NCBI GenBank assembly: GCA_029558215.1
Contig: JAKQFZ010001179.1
Coordinates: 1-5,381, forward strand
Length of the DNA stretch: 5,381 nt
Direction: 5' to 3'
Origin: Candidatus Omnitrophota bacterium
Lineage (GTDB): Bacteria; Hinthialibacterota; Hinthialibacteria; JAKQFZ01
The notes beneath the pieces were generated by a model that saw only the letters and a program-made list of their open reading frames with translations, searched no databases and had not been told where the DNA came from. A program made the translations under genes and the position numbers. Of the stretch, positions 1-5,367 are shown piece by piece (the stretch's first letter is position 1; the number at the start of each line of letters is the position of its first letter).

Positions 1-1799
1 CCGTGACCACCATAGTGAGAGGCAATGAGAGTCCCATTCATGTAAACTTCAACTGCATCATCCGCACCGTAGTGCCAACCCGACCAGGTTCCGCTGCTGG
101 ATGCAAACAACCAAGTCTCACATTTGGCGACATAGTTATCATGAAAATCAGGTCCTGGCTCGGGTGCGATGCGATTTCCCCAATACCCGCTTGGGGCGGT
201 CGCACCATCCTGAGTTTCATCCTTATAGTCAACCCTCGTTGGCGTTGTGCCACGTACTCGTCCGATCAAGTCCAACATCTCCGTATGGGAAGTCGGATGT
301 CCATCCGTGTAGAGGCCTGAATGATTGTAACTCCACATCGTCACTTTCCATTCCGCTGGAGCCTGAGGAAGTGGTACAACAGTGATCTGGAACCATGCTC
401 CGGTATTGGCAATCCAAGTCACACCCTCCTGAACGAGTGCCCAGTGCTCTGTGTAGGTTGTCACCGTGGAAACCGATGGTGCCAACATGATCCAACTGAA
501 GCGACCAACCTGCCCAGACGGTGTTGCGGCATCCACTGAACTCGGTCGAGACGCATTGATCCAGTTCCAGGATGCGTAAAACGCGCTGGCTCGATCCTGG
601 GGGTTCTGAGTTCCAACGCGAGTATTGCCGTCCCATGTTTGGGTACCGTCATTCTGATAGTCGAGATAGACGGTCGCCTGGTCACCTGAAAGCATGGTAG
701 TAGGATAAGACTGCCCCACCCAATGCGCCGCGTAACTGGGTTGGGCATTATTCACAATATTCATGTACGTGTCCCAAGGAAGCGGACCCGGACATGAGGT
801 TGATGCGTAGGGGACTTCTTTGTGACCCACGATGTACGTTCGGGTCTTCGGGAATCCATAGAGATTGCACACGTATCTGCACGCCACGGCTGAGGCGTTC
901 AACATTGCCGTGCTGTTCCAGAGTCCCGGATTTGATTCGGTTGCTTCGTTCTCAATGCCGACACTTCGAGAGTTCCAGTATCCACAATGCCAGGCCTTAT
1001 CGGCGAAGCGAACCATCTGAGTCAACTCCCCATCTGAGGAACGGCACACGAAGTGTGCACTGACATTGGATGCGGGATTCTTGAACCAGGAGATGGCTCC
1101 AGCATATGTTCCCACGCCGATCCAGTGGTTGACCCAACGGTCAACAGCGACACCACCTCGACCGACTGTGTAGTTGGATGAGTCGGCCGGATTCCAGATG
1201 GCTGGACCGTAGTCGGTAGATTGAATTGTGGAATCTGCCCCTTTTAGATCGACAACATCCACACCCAGAACGCGGAAATATTCACACGCCTGAGACTCCT
1301 GCAATTGCTCATCAATAAGCCCACTGAACTTCTTCAGCGCCTCGAAATAGTCCCGCATATCTTTTGTGCTGCCCACCGTCTCTTTGGCATACTTGGCGAT
1401 GAGAGCAGCGCCTGCGCGAACATTTGCAGCAGCATCCTGCTTCAAAATGTCTGGACTGACACCAATAAGATCTGCGGCCTCCTGCAAAGTCTGGCAGTAA
1501 GTGTTGTCCACCAGATGCATAATGCCGTAGCCATAGTCGCAGGTCGGTCCGTCCTGAACAAAATTGGATTCAACCTGCGCCACCGCTTTCAGGATATCTG
1601 CAGGAACACCAGACTCCTTGGATGCCTGTTCAAAAGCCTTATCCAATTCTTCGGTGCTGACCCTAGACACCCGAATGGATGGCTCTCCTGCTCCACCGAT
1701 GCATCCCGGCGGTTCTACGCTTGCAGACCTTGCAGAGCACGCGACCAAAGCAACAAACACAAGACTCACACGGTAGACTATCTTTGGACTAACGCTCAT
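1..1799 (-). CDS. Modular lipoprotein cell-wall hydrolase: SLT-like domain + N-acetylmuramoyl-L-alanine amidase + NBR1-type Ig-like domain (3' end beyond window)
   Basis: The frame is open from the ATG at 1799 to the left edge: 599 codons with no stop, so the C-terminus is missing. Residues 1-21 form a lipoprotein signal: K6 and R10, a hydrophobic core, then the lipobox LVAC with C21 as the lipidated residue. Residues about 48-160 resemble lytic transglycosylases (VPADILKAVAQVESNF, with E77 at the catalytic glutamate position, then GYGIMHL near 91-97 where the family usually has GLMQ). Residues about 218-352 are a zinc amidase of the Amidase_2/PGRP type: H225, H326 (GHKEVP) and C336 (SCPGPLPWD) fit the metal ligands, with SAHFVCRSSDG and AWHCG between. 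Residues about 355-475 look like an NBR1-type Ig-like domain (YQNDGTQTWD, EHWALVQEGVTW). The protein would be exported, membrane-anchored, and cut peptidoglycan at the stem-peptide amide bond and perhaps the glycan. It diverges from hydE and shows no functional link to it. The amidase call is firm; glycosidase activity is inferred. Confidence 0.9.
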   Translation of the reverse strand, partial: MSVSPKIVYRVSLVFVALVACSARSASVEPPGCIGGAGEPSIRVSRVSTEELDKAFEQASKESGVPADILKAVAQVESNFVQDGPTCDYGYGIMHLVDNTYCQTLQEAADLIGVSPDILKQDAAANVRAGAALIAKYAKETVGSTKDMRDYFEALKKFSGLIDEQLQESQACEYFRVLGVDVVDLKGADSTIQSTDYGPAIWNPADSSNYTVGRGGVAVDRWVNHWIGVGTYAGAISWFKNPASNVSAHFVCRSSDGELTQMVRFADKAWHCGYWNSRSVGIENEATESNPGLWNSTAMLNASAVACRYVCNLYGFPKTRTYIVGHKEVPYASTSCPGPLPWDTYMNIVNNAQPSYAAHWVGQSYPTTMLSGDQATVYLDYQNDGTQTWDGNTRVGTQNPQDRASAFYASWNWINASRPSSVDAATPSGQVGRFSWIMLAPSVSTVTTYTEHWALVQEGVTWIANTGAWFQITVVPLPQAPAEWKVTMWSYNHSGLYTDGHPTSHTEMLDLIGRVRGTTPTRVDYKDETQDGATAPSGYWGNRIAPEPGPDFHDNYVAKCETWLFASSSGTWSGWHYGADDAVEVYMNGTLIASHYGGH

Positions 1800-1806
1800 T
1801 TCTTGC

Positions 1807-1815
1807 TTCCTCACC
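1807..1815 (-). promoter_or_regulatory. Ribosome binding site of the amidase gene
   Basis: Read on the minus strand this is GGTGAGGAA, with GAGGA ending 8 bases before the ATG at 1799. It supports that ATG rather than the out-of-frame ATG 22 bases upstream. Confidence 0.7.
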
Positions 1816-1848
1816 TTTCATATGACCGACACACCCCATCAGACCCGC

Positions 1849-2025
1849 TCAACAGACCCACCCTATCTCAGCCAAATTCGCTTTCCTATAAACACTTTGG
1901 GCGGTATGGAATTGTTCAGAATAGGGCTTCTGGCTAGAACATGAAAGGAAGTCAAGCACAGAGCCCAAATGTCCAAACGTCCAGATGAACAATGCCCAAA
2001 ATGTCACAGGAATCTGTCCCCACAA
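1849..2025 (-). CDS. Possible small membrane protein, 58 codons, TTG start (speculative)
   Basis: I recognise no family. On the minus strand a TTG at 2025 opens a frame of 58 codons ending in TGA at 1849-1851. A perfect AGGAGG (2036-2041) lies 10 bases upstream, and the next in-frame codon of interest further upstream is a TAA stop, so no ATG or GTG alternative exists. The predicted peptide starts MWGQIPVTFWALFIW and stays hydrophobic to about residue 27, as a single membrane segment might; the rest is polar (SSQKPYSEQFH). It has four tryptophans and three cysteines. It lies between a strong promoter at 2186-2213 and the amidase start, so it could be a leader-encoded small protein. A frame of this length can arise by chance and the TTG start is weak evidence, so it may equally be untranslated leader RNA. 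Confidence 0.2.
   Translation of the reverse strand: MWGQIPVTFWALFIWTFGHLGSVLDFLSCSSQKPYSEQFHTAQSVYRKANLAEIGWVC
1963..2005. repeat. Pair of imperfect direct repeats in the amidase leader
   Basis: GCCCAAATGTC (1963-1973) recurs as GCCCAAAATGTC (1994-2005), differing by one inserted A, with starts 31 bases apart, about three helical turns. They lie inside the possible small ORF and downstream of the minus-strand promoter. Function is unknown; two short copies may be chance. Confidence 0.35.
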
Positions 2026-2035
2026 GATACCAGAA

Positions 2036-2041
2036 CCTCCT
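2036..2041 (-). promoter_or_regulatory. Consensus Shine-Dalgarno site AGGAGG inside the amidase leader
   Basis: The minus strand reads GGGAGAGGAGGTT here, a full anti-16S match and stronger than the site in front of the amidase itself. The only nearby starts are TTG at 2025 (10-base spacing, 58 codons) and GTG at 2023 (12-base spacing, about 23 codons). It is either the ribosome site of a small ORF or a purine-rich stretch with no translation role. Confidence 0.3.
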
Positions 2042-2069
2042 CTCCCTATAAGATAGACAAAACACTGAA

Positions 2070-2091
2070 TTCCTTACCCGAAGGCAAGGAA
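2070..2091 (-). promoter_or_regulatory. UUCG-tetraloop hairpin in the amidase leader RNA
   Basis: On the minus strand TTCCTTGCC and GGTAAGGAA form a 9-bp stem (one G-U pair) closed by a C(UUCG)G tetraloop, a known extra-stable loop. As RNA the loop is UUCG only on the minus strand (CGAA on the plus), so it belongs to the leftward transcript, starting about 87 nt after the predicted transcription start. The downstream bases are U-rich (TTCAGTGTTTTG) but not a clean U tract. It could be a weak terminator or attenuator, an RNA-stabilising hairpin, or part of a larger fold. Confidence 0.55.
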
Positions 2092-2185
2092 ACCCAAACC
2101 TGAGAATTCACAATTGATGAAGCAGAGCCACCTCTAAAGCATTGGCATCTCAAACCAACAACACACTACAATTTATTGCTTAAAC

Positions 2186-2213
2186 GTTATATTGTATCGA
2201 GACGGTCTGTCAA
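2186..2213 (-). promoter_or_regulatory. Sigma-70-type promoter firing leftward toward the amidase
   Basis: On the minus strand TTGACA (2208-2213, perfect -35) is followed after 16 bases by TATAAC (2186-2191, five of six to the -10 consensus). Transcription would begin near 2179, leaving a leader of about 380 nt before the amidase ATG at 1799. I saw no comparable promoter nearer to the amidase. On the plus strand the same AT-rich box can be read as a poor promoter for hydE (ACTACA at 2165-2170, 17 bases, TATATT at 2188-2193), which would make the two promoters overlap; that reading is weak. Confidence 0.65.
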
Positions 2214-2244
2214 GCATTTTTCTCGATCCGCCTGATCCATTCTG

Positions 2245-2258
2245 TTTTGATTTCAAAA
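2245..2258. repeat. Short inverted repeat TTTTGA-TT-TCAAAA upstream of hydE
   Basis: Perfect 6-base arms surround a 2-base centre, the size of a small operator half-site pair. It sits about 255 bases upstream of the hydE ATG and about 32 bases upstream of the minus-strand -35 element, so it could serve either gene. No regulator family is recognised, and AT-rich palindromes of this size are not rare. Confidence 0.3.
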
Positions 2259-2288
2259 GCCATGCCTTGTTGTGATAGGATCGCGACT

Positions 2289-2326
2289 CAGGGTACTTGG
2301 GATTTTCAGCCAAGTCATCCTGAAAA
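2289..2326 (+). promoter_or_regulatory. Mutually exclusive hairpins in the hydE leader
   Basis: Two folds compete for the same bases. In one, ACTTGG (2295-2300) pairs with CCAAGT (2310-2315), extended by CAGG (2289-2292) with CCTG (2319-2322) across a small internal loop. In the other, TTTTCAG (2303-2309) pairs with CTGAAAA (2320-2326) around a 10-base loop. They cannot form together, which is the layout expected of an RNA switch, though no known riboswitch core is recognised. A further small stem follows (GCAT/ATGC at 2345-2355). Confidence 0.35.
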
Positions 2327-2380
2327 GGCCAGCGCCTCGGGTACGCATACTATGCCCAGCTCTGCGTGGAGCCCGCTCGT

Positions 2381-2416
2381 GAAGGAAGCCGACTCTTCCA
2401 AAGTCTGGCTTCCTTT
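2381..2416 (+). promoter_or_regulatory. Strong 13-bp hairpin in the hydE leader
   Basis: AAGGAAGCC-GACT (2382-2394) pairs with AGTC-T-GGCTTCCTT (2402-2415), giving 13 base pairs with one bulged T and the 7-base loop CTTCCAA; a G-U pair can extend it at the base. Only three T residues follow the stem, so it is a poor intrinsic terminator. It lies about 96 bases upstream of the hydE start and may act as an attenuator arm or an RNA-stability element. The bases between it and the hydE ribosome site show nothing further. Confidence 0.45.
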
Positions 2417-2498
2417 GAGACAGAGAAACTTTGTGCCGAAAGACCTGTGTTGGGCATTCCTGCACTACGATCACGATTGCGCTTGTGCACTTGGAGTT

Positions 2499-2506
2499 GG
2501 GAGGAA
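2499..2506 (+). promoter_or_regulatory. Ribosome binding site that fixes the hydE start
   Basis: GGGAGGAA ends 5 bases before the ATG at 2512. It favours that ATG over an in-frame upstream ATG at 2431, which has no such site and would add 27 residues unlike known HydE N-termini. Confidence 0.8.
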
Positions 2507-2511
2507 ATTCT

Positions 2512-3582
2512 ATGACCGATCTTGCCTTTCTCCTGAGATGGCTGAGAGAGAACGATGAGGCTCTTCTGGAGCAGCTTTGGCAACAAGCAGATGAAATCCG
2601 GAAGCGATCCGTTGGCGACGAGGTGCACCTGCGAGGTCTGATCGAGATCTCCAGTTTCTGCGTGCGCCGCTGCACCTACTGCGGTCTCCGAGCAGACAAT
2701 TCGGCTCTGGAGCGCTATCGCATGAGCGAAGATGAAATTATGGAATGCGTCCATCAGGCCATCCAGTTCGGATACGGAACTGTCGTGATGCAGTCGGGGG
2801 AGGACTACGGAATCCAATCGGAATGGATGTCAGGAATCATCCAACGTATCAAGAAGGAAACCTCTCTTGCCGTTACACTCAGTCTGGGTGAGCGTCCCGA
2901 GGAGGACCTGTGCGCCTGGCGTCGAGCAGGTGCGGATCGATATCTGCTTCGTTTTGAGACCTCCGATCCAGATCTCTACCGAAGGATTCATCCTGCCCGC
3001 GCCGGCCAGATCCATGATCGCCTCGCTATGCTGAATACTCTCAGAGAACTCGGCTTTGAAGTCGGGAGCGGTGTCATGATTGGTATTCCAGGACAGAGCT
3101 ATGACATTCTTGCGCGTGACATCTTGACCTTCCAGAGCATGGATCTGGACATGATTGGAGTGGGTCCCTACATCCCCCATCCTGAGACCCCACTCGCTCA
3201 GGCGACTTGGGAGACAGACATACCAGCCGAAGAACAGGTTCCAAACACAGAACTCATGACCTACAAAGTCATAGCGTTGACCCGTTTGGTCTGCCCTGAA
3301 GCCAACATCCCAAGCACAACTGCCCTTGCAACGCTCAACCTCTCTCAAGGCAGAGAACTGGGACTCAGCCGCGGAGCGAACATTGTCATGCCAAATCTGA
3401 CGCCTGTTCAATTCCGTTCCAAATACGAGATCTATCCAGCAAAGGCGTGTATCCGTGAATCCTCTTCAGACTGTCACCTCTGCATGAATCGGAGAATCAA
3501 CTCAATCGGCAGAACCGTTGGAAAGGGACAAGGTGGAAGAAGAAGGAAACCAGACATGGAAAACACACAACCAATCAGGTGA
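2512..3582 (+). CDS. hydE: [FeFe]-hydrogenase maturase HydE (radical SAM protein)
   Basis: HydE is a cytoplasmic radical SAM enzyme that works with HydG and HydF to build the diiron subsite of the [FeFe]-hydrogenase H-cluster. The 356-residue product matches the usual length of about 350. The radical SAM cluster motif CX3CX2C is C50, C54 and C57 (CVRRCTYCGL). HydE-type sequences follow: MQSGED (93-98), TLSLGERP (122-129), AGADRYLLRFET (139-150), IGIPGQ (190-195) and GPYIPHPETPLA (218-229). The C-terminal accessory cluster motif CX7CX2C, found in many but not all HydE proteins, is complete at C313, C321 and C324. That motif plus the GADRYLLR and PHPETPLA blocks separates it from BioB, PylB and ThiH relatives. 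The GGRRRK-containing tail resembles the basic end of Thermotoga HydE as I recall it. It stands alone on the plus strand behind a structured leader and ends inside the end of fdhD. hydF, hydG and the hydrogenase are not in the window. Confidence 0.95.
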   Translation: MTDLAFLLRWLRENDEALLEQLWQQADEIRKRSVGDEVHLRGLIEISSFCVRRCTYCGLRADNSALERYRMSEDEIMECVHQAIQFGYGTVVMQSGEDYGIQSEWMSGIIQRIKKETSLAVTLSLGERPEEDLCAWRRAGADRYLLRFETSDPDLYRRIHPARAGQIHDRLAMLNTLRELGFEVGSGVMIGIPGQSYDILARDILTFQSMDLDMIGVGPYIPHPETPLAQATWETDIPAEEQVPNTELMTYKVIALTRLVCPEANIPSTTALATLNLSQGRELGLSRGANIVMPNLTPVQFRSKYEIYPAKACIRESSSDCHLCMNRRINSIGRTVGKGQGGRRRKPDMENTQPIR

Positions 3583-4426
3583 GATTCATCTCAACCAACC
3601 GCTTAGGGTGTGTGTAGACTGTTGCCTTGTCTCCCCGAACCAAGGCACACAGGGTGATGTTACAGCGATCAGCACTCTCGACACCCAGGGATGACGGCGC
3701 CGAGACCGCAGCAATGAGTTCAAGTCCAGCACGAGCCGCCTTGGAGACCATCTCAAGACTCACGCGTCCCGAAAGTGCAACGCCCTTACCACAAAGAGGG
3801 ATTCGTGCAAGGAGAGATTTGCCAATTGCCTTGTCCAGAGCGTTGTGCCTCCCCACATCCTCAGCGACGGAGACAATCTGACCATCCTTATCGAATATCG
3901 CTGCCGCGTGTGCGCCCCCCGTTTTGAGATAAAGGGTTTGCCTTTTGCGCATCTCCTCCATAATCACTGGAAACAGGGCTGTACTGAGAGAGAGCGTCTC
4001 CGAGACTTTGTTCATGCCGGAGAGGATCTCTTCAACCGCCTTTCTTCCACCGCACATGCCACAAGCAGTTGAGACGATCAGGTTTCGCGGTGTTTCCGAA
4101 ACGCTTCGAGAACCCACCCTTTGCATCCGAATTGTCAAAGGCTCATCGGGACATTGTGAAAGCGTACCAATGTCGTCTATCGTTTCGATCAAGCCCTCAG
4201 TGAAAGCAAAGCCGACAGCGAGCGCGAGAACCTCGCTTGGCGTACACATCAGTGTATATGAACCCACGTCCTGAATCTCCAGAGTCAAAACATCTTCAAT
4301 GGCAAGACAAGAGTCCTCACCGAGTCTGTTTTGGCCACAATCAGTCAGTCGCACGACGTTCCATGTGCATGAATCCTTGGCTGTCTCGTTCAACACAAAT
4401 TGCGTCCTCCCCAGGTCAATGAGCAT
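3575..4426 (-). CDS. fdhD: Formate dehydrogenase accessory sulfurtransferase FdhD
   Basis: FdhD passes sulfur from a cysteine desulfurase to the Mo/W-bis-pyranopterin guanine dinucleotide cofactor, which formate dehydrogenase needs for activity. It acts in the cytoplasm. With the ATG at 4426 the product has 283 residues, against about 277 in E. coli. Family signatures are clear: MCTPSE (60-65), ALAVGFAFTEG (68-78), the sulfur-carrying pair C122 and C125 in ACGMCGG, TGGAH (169-173), EDVGRHNALDK (189-199), SGRVSLEMV (219-227) and SAPSSLGVESA (242-252). The start is uncertain: a GTG at 4435 adds three residues but has no ribosome site, while the ATG has a weak GTGGA 4 bases ahead. Either way the start lies inside the end of the preceding MOSC-MogA gene (11-20 bases), so translation is probably coupled. 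The stop overlaps the hydE end on the other strand by 8 bases. Confidence 0.95.
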   Translation of the reverse strand: MLIDLGRTQFVLNETAKDSCTWNVVRLTDCGQNRLGEDSCLAIEDVLTLEIQDVGSYTLMCTPSEVLALAVGFAFTEGLIETIDDIGTLSQCPDEPLTIRMQRVGSRSVSETPRNLIVSTACGMCGGRKAVEEILSGMNKVSETLSLSTALFPVIMEEMRKRQTLYLKTGGAHAAAIFDKDGQIVSVAEDVGRHNALDKAIGKSLLARIPLCGKGVALSGRVSLEMVSKAARAGLELIAAVSAPSSLGVESADRCNITLCALVRGDKATVYTHPKRLVEMNLT

Positions 4427-5351
4427 CAATTCCACGCACCATCAAGAGAAGGTGTTCGAGAAGCGTCAATATCTCATCCAGGTATTCCCGAACAGCTTTC
4501 ATACTCCCTGGGAGAGCAAAGACAAGCATCTTTCCAGAAACTCCGGCCAGACTCCGACTGATGAGCGAATTCGGACTATCTGCACCACACTTGAGTCGAA
4601 TATGATCCATGATCCCTGGGATCAACTTCTCGCAGAAATCGGTGACCACATCTGGAGCAATATCCCTCGGGCCGACTCCTGTGCTGCCTGTGCTGATGAG
4701 CACATCAATCCCATCTTCCTGTGAATCTTCAAGAACTTCCCAGAAACGCTCCTCGTCATCGGCAATGAGGATATTATCCATCTGCACTTTCCAACGCTTG
4801 CCGGCAAAATGCTCCTCAAGTATCCCTCTGACTAAAGGTCCGCTCTTGTCGGTATACTGCCCTGAGAATGCCCGATCACTCAGCGTCACAATCTTGAACC
4901 GAAGTGTATTTGGAAGATACCTCACGACATCTCCCGGCTTGATAGAACCACAGCTCAGGACACGGCAAAACAGACCCTCCTTGGGCATGATGCACTCACC
5001 GACTTGATTGAAGATCGCGCAGCCACTGCCATGGCATGCTTTGCCAATCTGAGTAACTTCGAGTTCAACATCACCAATTCTGAAGCGATCCAAGAGAGAG
5101 GCACCACAGAAGTCAAATCCTTTCAGCGTGATATTCTCGGCAAAAGAACCCGAAGATACCGAGATACCGTGTTGGGACTGAAAACGCACTATGCTCTCAT
5201 AGTCAAGAAGGCTCACCTGTCTGTGCCAGGCTCCTGCATGAGCGTCTCCGACGACCCCAAAGGAGTCTACTTCTATGCCAGGAACAGATTCCTTGGTTGT
5301 TCCCTTCTCTCTCGAGATATTCACTGACACAACTTCAATCTGATTCGACAT
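4416..5351 (-). CDS. MOSC domain fused to a MogA/MoaB-like molybdopterin-binding domain
   Basis: The 311-residue product joins two molybdenum-cofactor domains. Residues 1 to about 145 form a MOSC domain, a fold that binds sulfurated or metallo-sulfur cofactor: GVVGDAHAGAWHRQVSLLD (32-50), GSFAENITLKGFD (68-80), and the GSGCAIFNQVGECIMPKEG block (108-126) holding C111 and C120. Residues about 151-311 match MogA/MoaB: TLSDRAFSGQYTDKSGPL (156-173), IADDEE (196-201), STGSTGVGPRDIAP (220-233) and LPGSMKAV (280-287). MogA adenylylates molybdopterin before metal insertion; D198 and D230 align with acidic residues thought important in E. coli MogA. The domains probably act in sequence on cofactor destined for formate dehydrogenase, since fdhD follows directly. 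A TAA stop 9 bases before the ATG at 5351 rules out an upstream in-frame start. MOSC-MogA fusions are known in anaerobes, but the exact reaction of this fusion is inferred. Confidence 0.9.
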   Translation of the reverse strand: MSNQIEVVSVNISREKGTTKESVPGIEVDSFGVVGDAHAGAWHRQVSLLDYESIVRFQSQHGISVSSGSFAENITLKGFDFCGASLLDRFRIGDVELEVTQIGKACHGSGCAIFNQVGECIMPKEGLFCRVLSCGSIKPGDVVRYLPNTLRFKIVTLSDRAFSGQYTDKSGPLVRGILEEHFAGKRWKVQMDNILIADDEERFWEVLEDSQEDGIDVLISTGSTGVGPRDIAPDVVTDFCEKLIPGIMDHIRLKCGADSPNSLISRSLAGVSGKMLVFALPGSMKAVREYLDEILTLLEHLLLMVRGIDAH

Positions 5352-5359
5352 CGGTCTTT

Positions 5360-5367
5360 ACCTTCTC
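5360..5367 (-). promoter_or_regulatory. Ribosome binding site of the MOSC-MogA gene
   Basis: The minus strand reads GAGAAGGT, with AAGG ending 9 bases before the ATG at 5351. Only 30 bases lie further upstream in the window; they contain stops in two frames (TGA, TAA), so a preceding co-directional gene could end here, but nothing can be identified. Confidence 0.6.

Noticed and set aside
229..748. Two overlapping minus-strand frames of 135 and 95 codons
   Set aside because: Both lie in other frames of the amidase coding sequence, which has clear domain motifs; neither has recognisable features or a ribosome site.
1305..1937. Plus-strand frame of 210 codons
   Set aside because: It is antisense to the amidase N-terminal half, starts without a ribosome site, and its composition is that of an antisense shadow.
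2104..2113. Possible Rex operator (minus-strand TTGTGAATTC)
   Set aside because: Rex regulates many hydrogenase genes, but only one half-site is present; the expected inverted TTCACAA half does not follow at the right spacing.
2450..2470. Possible sigma-54 promoter (TTGGGCATTCCTGCAC)
   Set aside because: The GG and GC elements are 8 bases apart instead of the 10 required, and the site is too close to the hydE ribosome site.
2431..2511. N-terminal extension of hydE to an upstream ATG
   Set aside because: There is no ribosome site at 2431, a strong one sits just before 2512, and the shorter protein matches the family's length and N-terminus.
1800..2511. tRNA, CRISPR array, insertion sequence or known riboswitch in the intergenic region
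   Set aside because: I saw no T-loop and cloverleaf, no regularly spaced repeats, no transposase or terminal inverted repeats, and no conserved core of the SAM, TPP, FMN, cobalamin or fluoride riboswitches.
2247..2558. Plus-strand frame of 103 codons ahead of hydE
   Set aside because: It needs a TTG or ATG start without a ribosome site, runs through the leader hairpins, and ends inside hydE in another frame.
2830..3411. Minus-strand frame of 193 codons
   Set aside because: It is antisense to the motif-rich part of hydE and shows no family features of its own.
4609..5007. Plus-strand frame of 132 codons
   Set aside because: It is antisense to the MogA-like half of the MOSC-MogA gene; the serine-rich composition is typical of an antisense reading.
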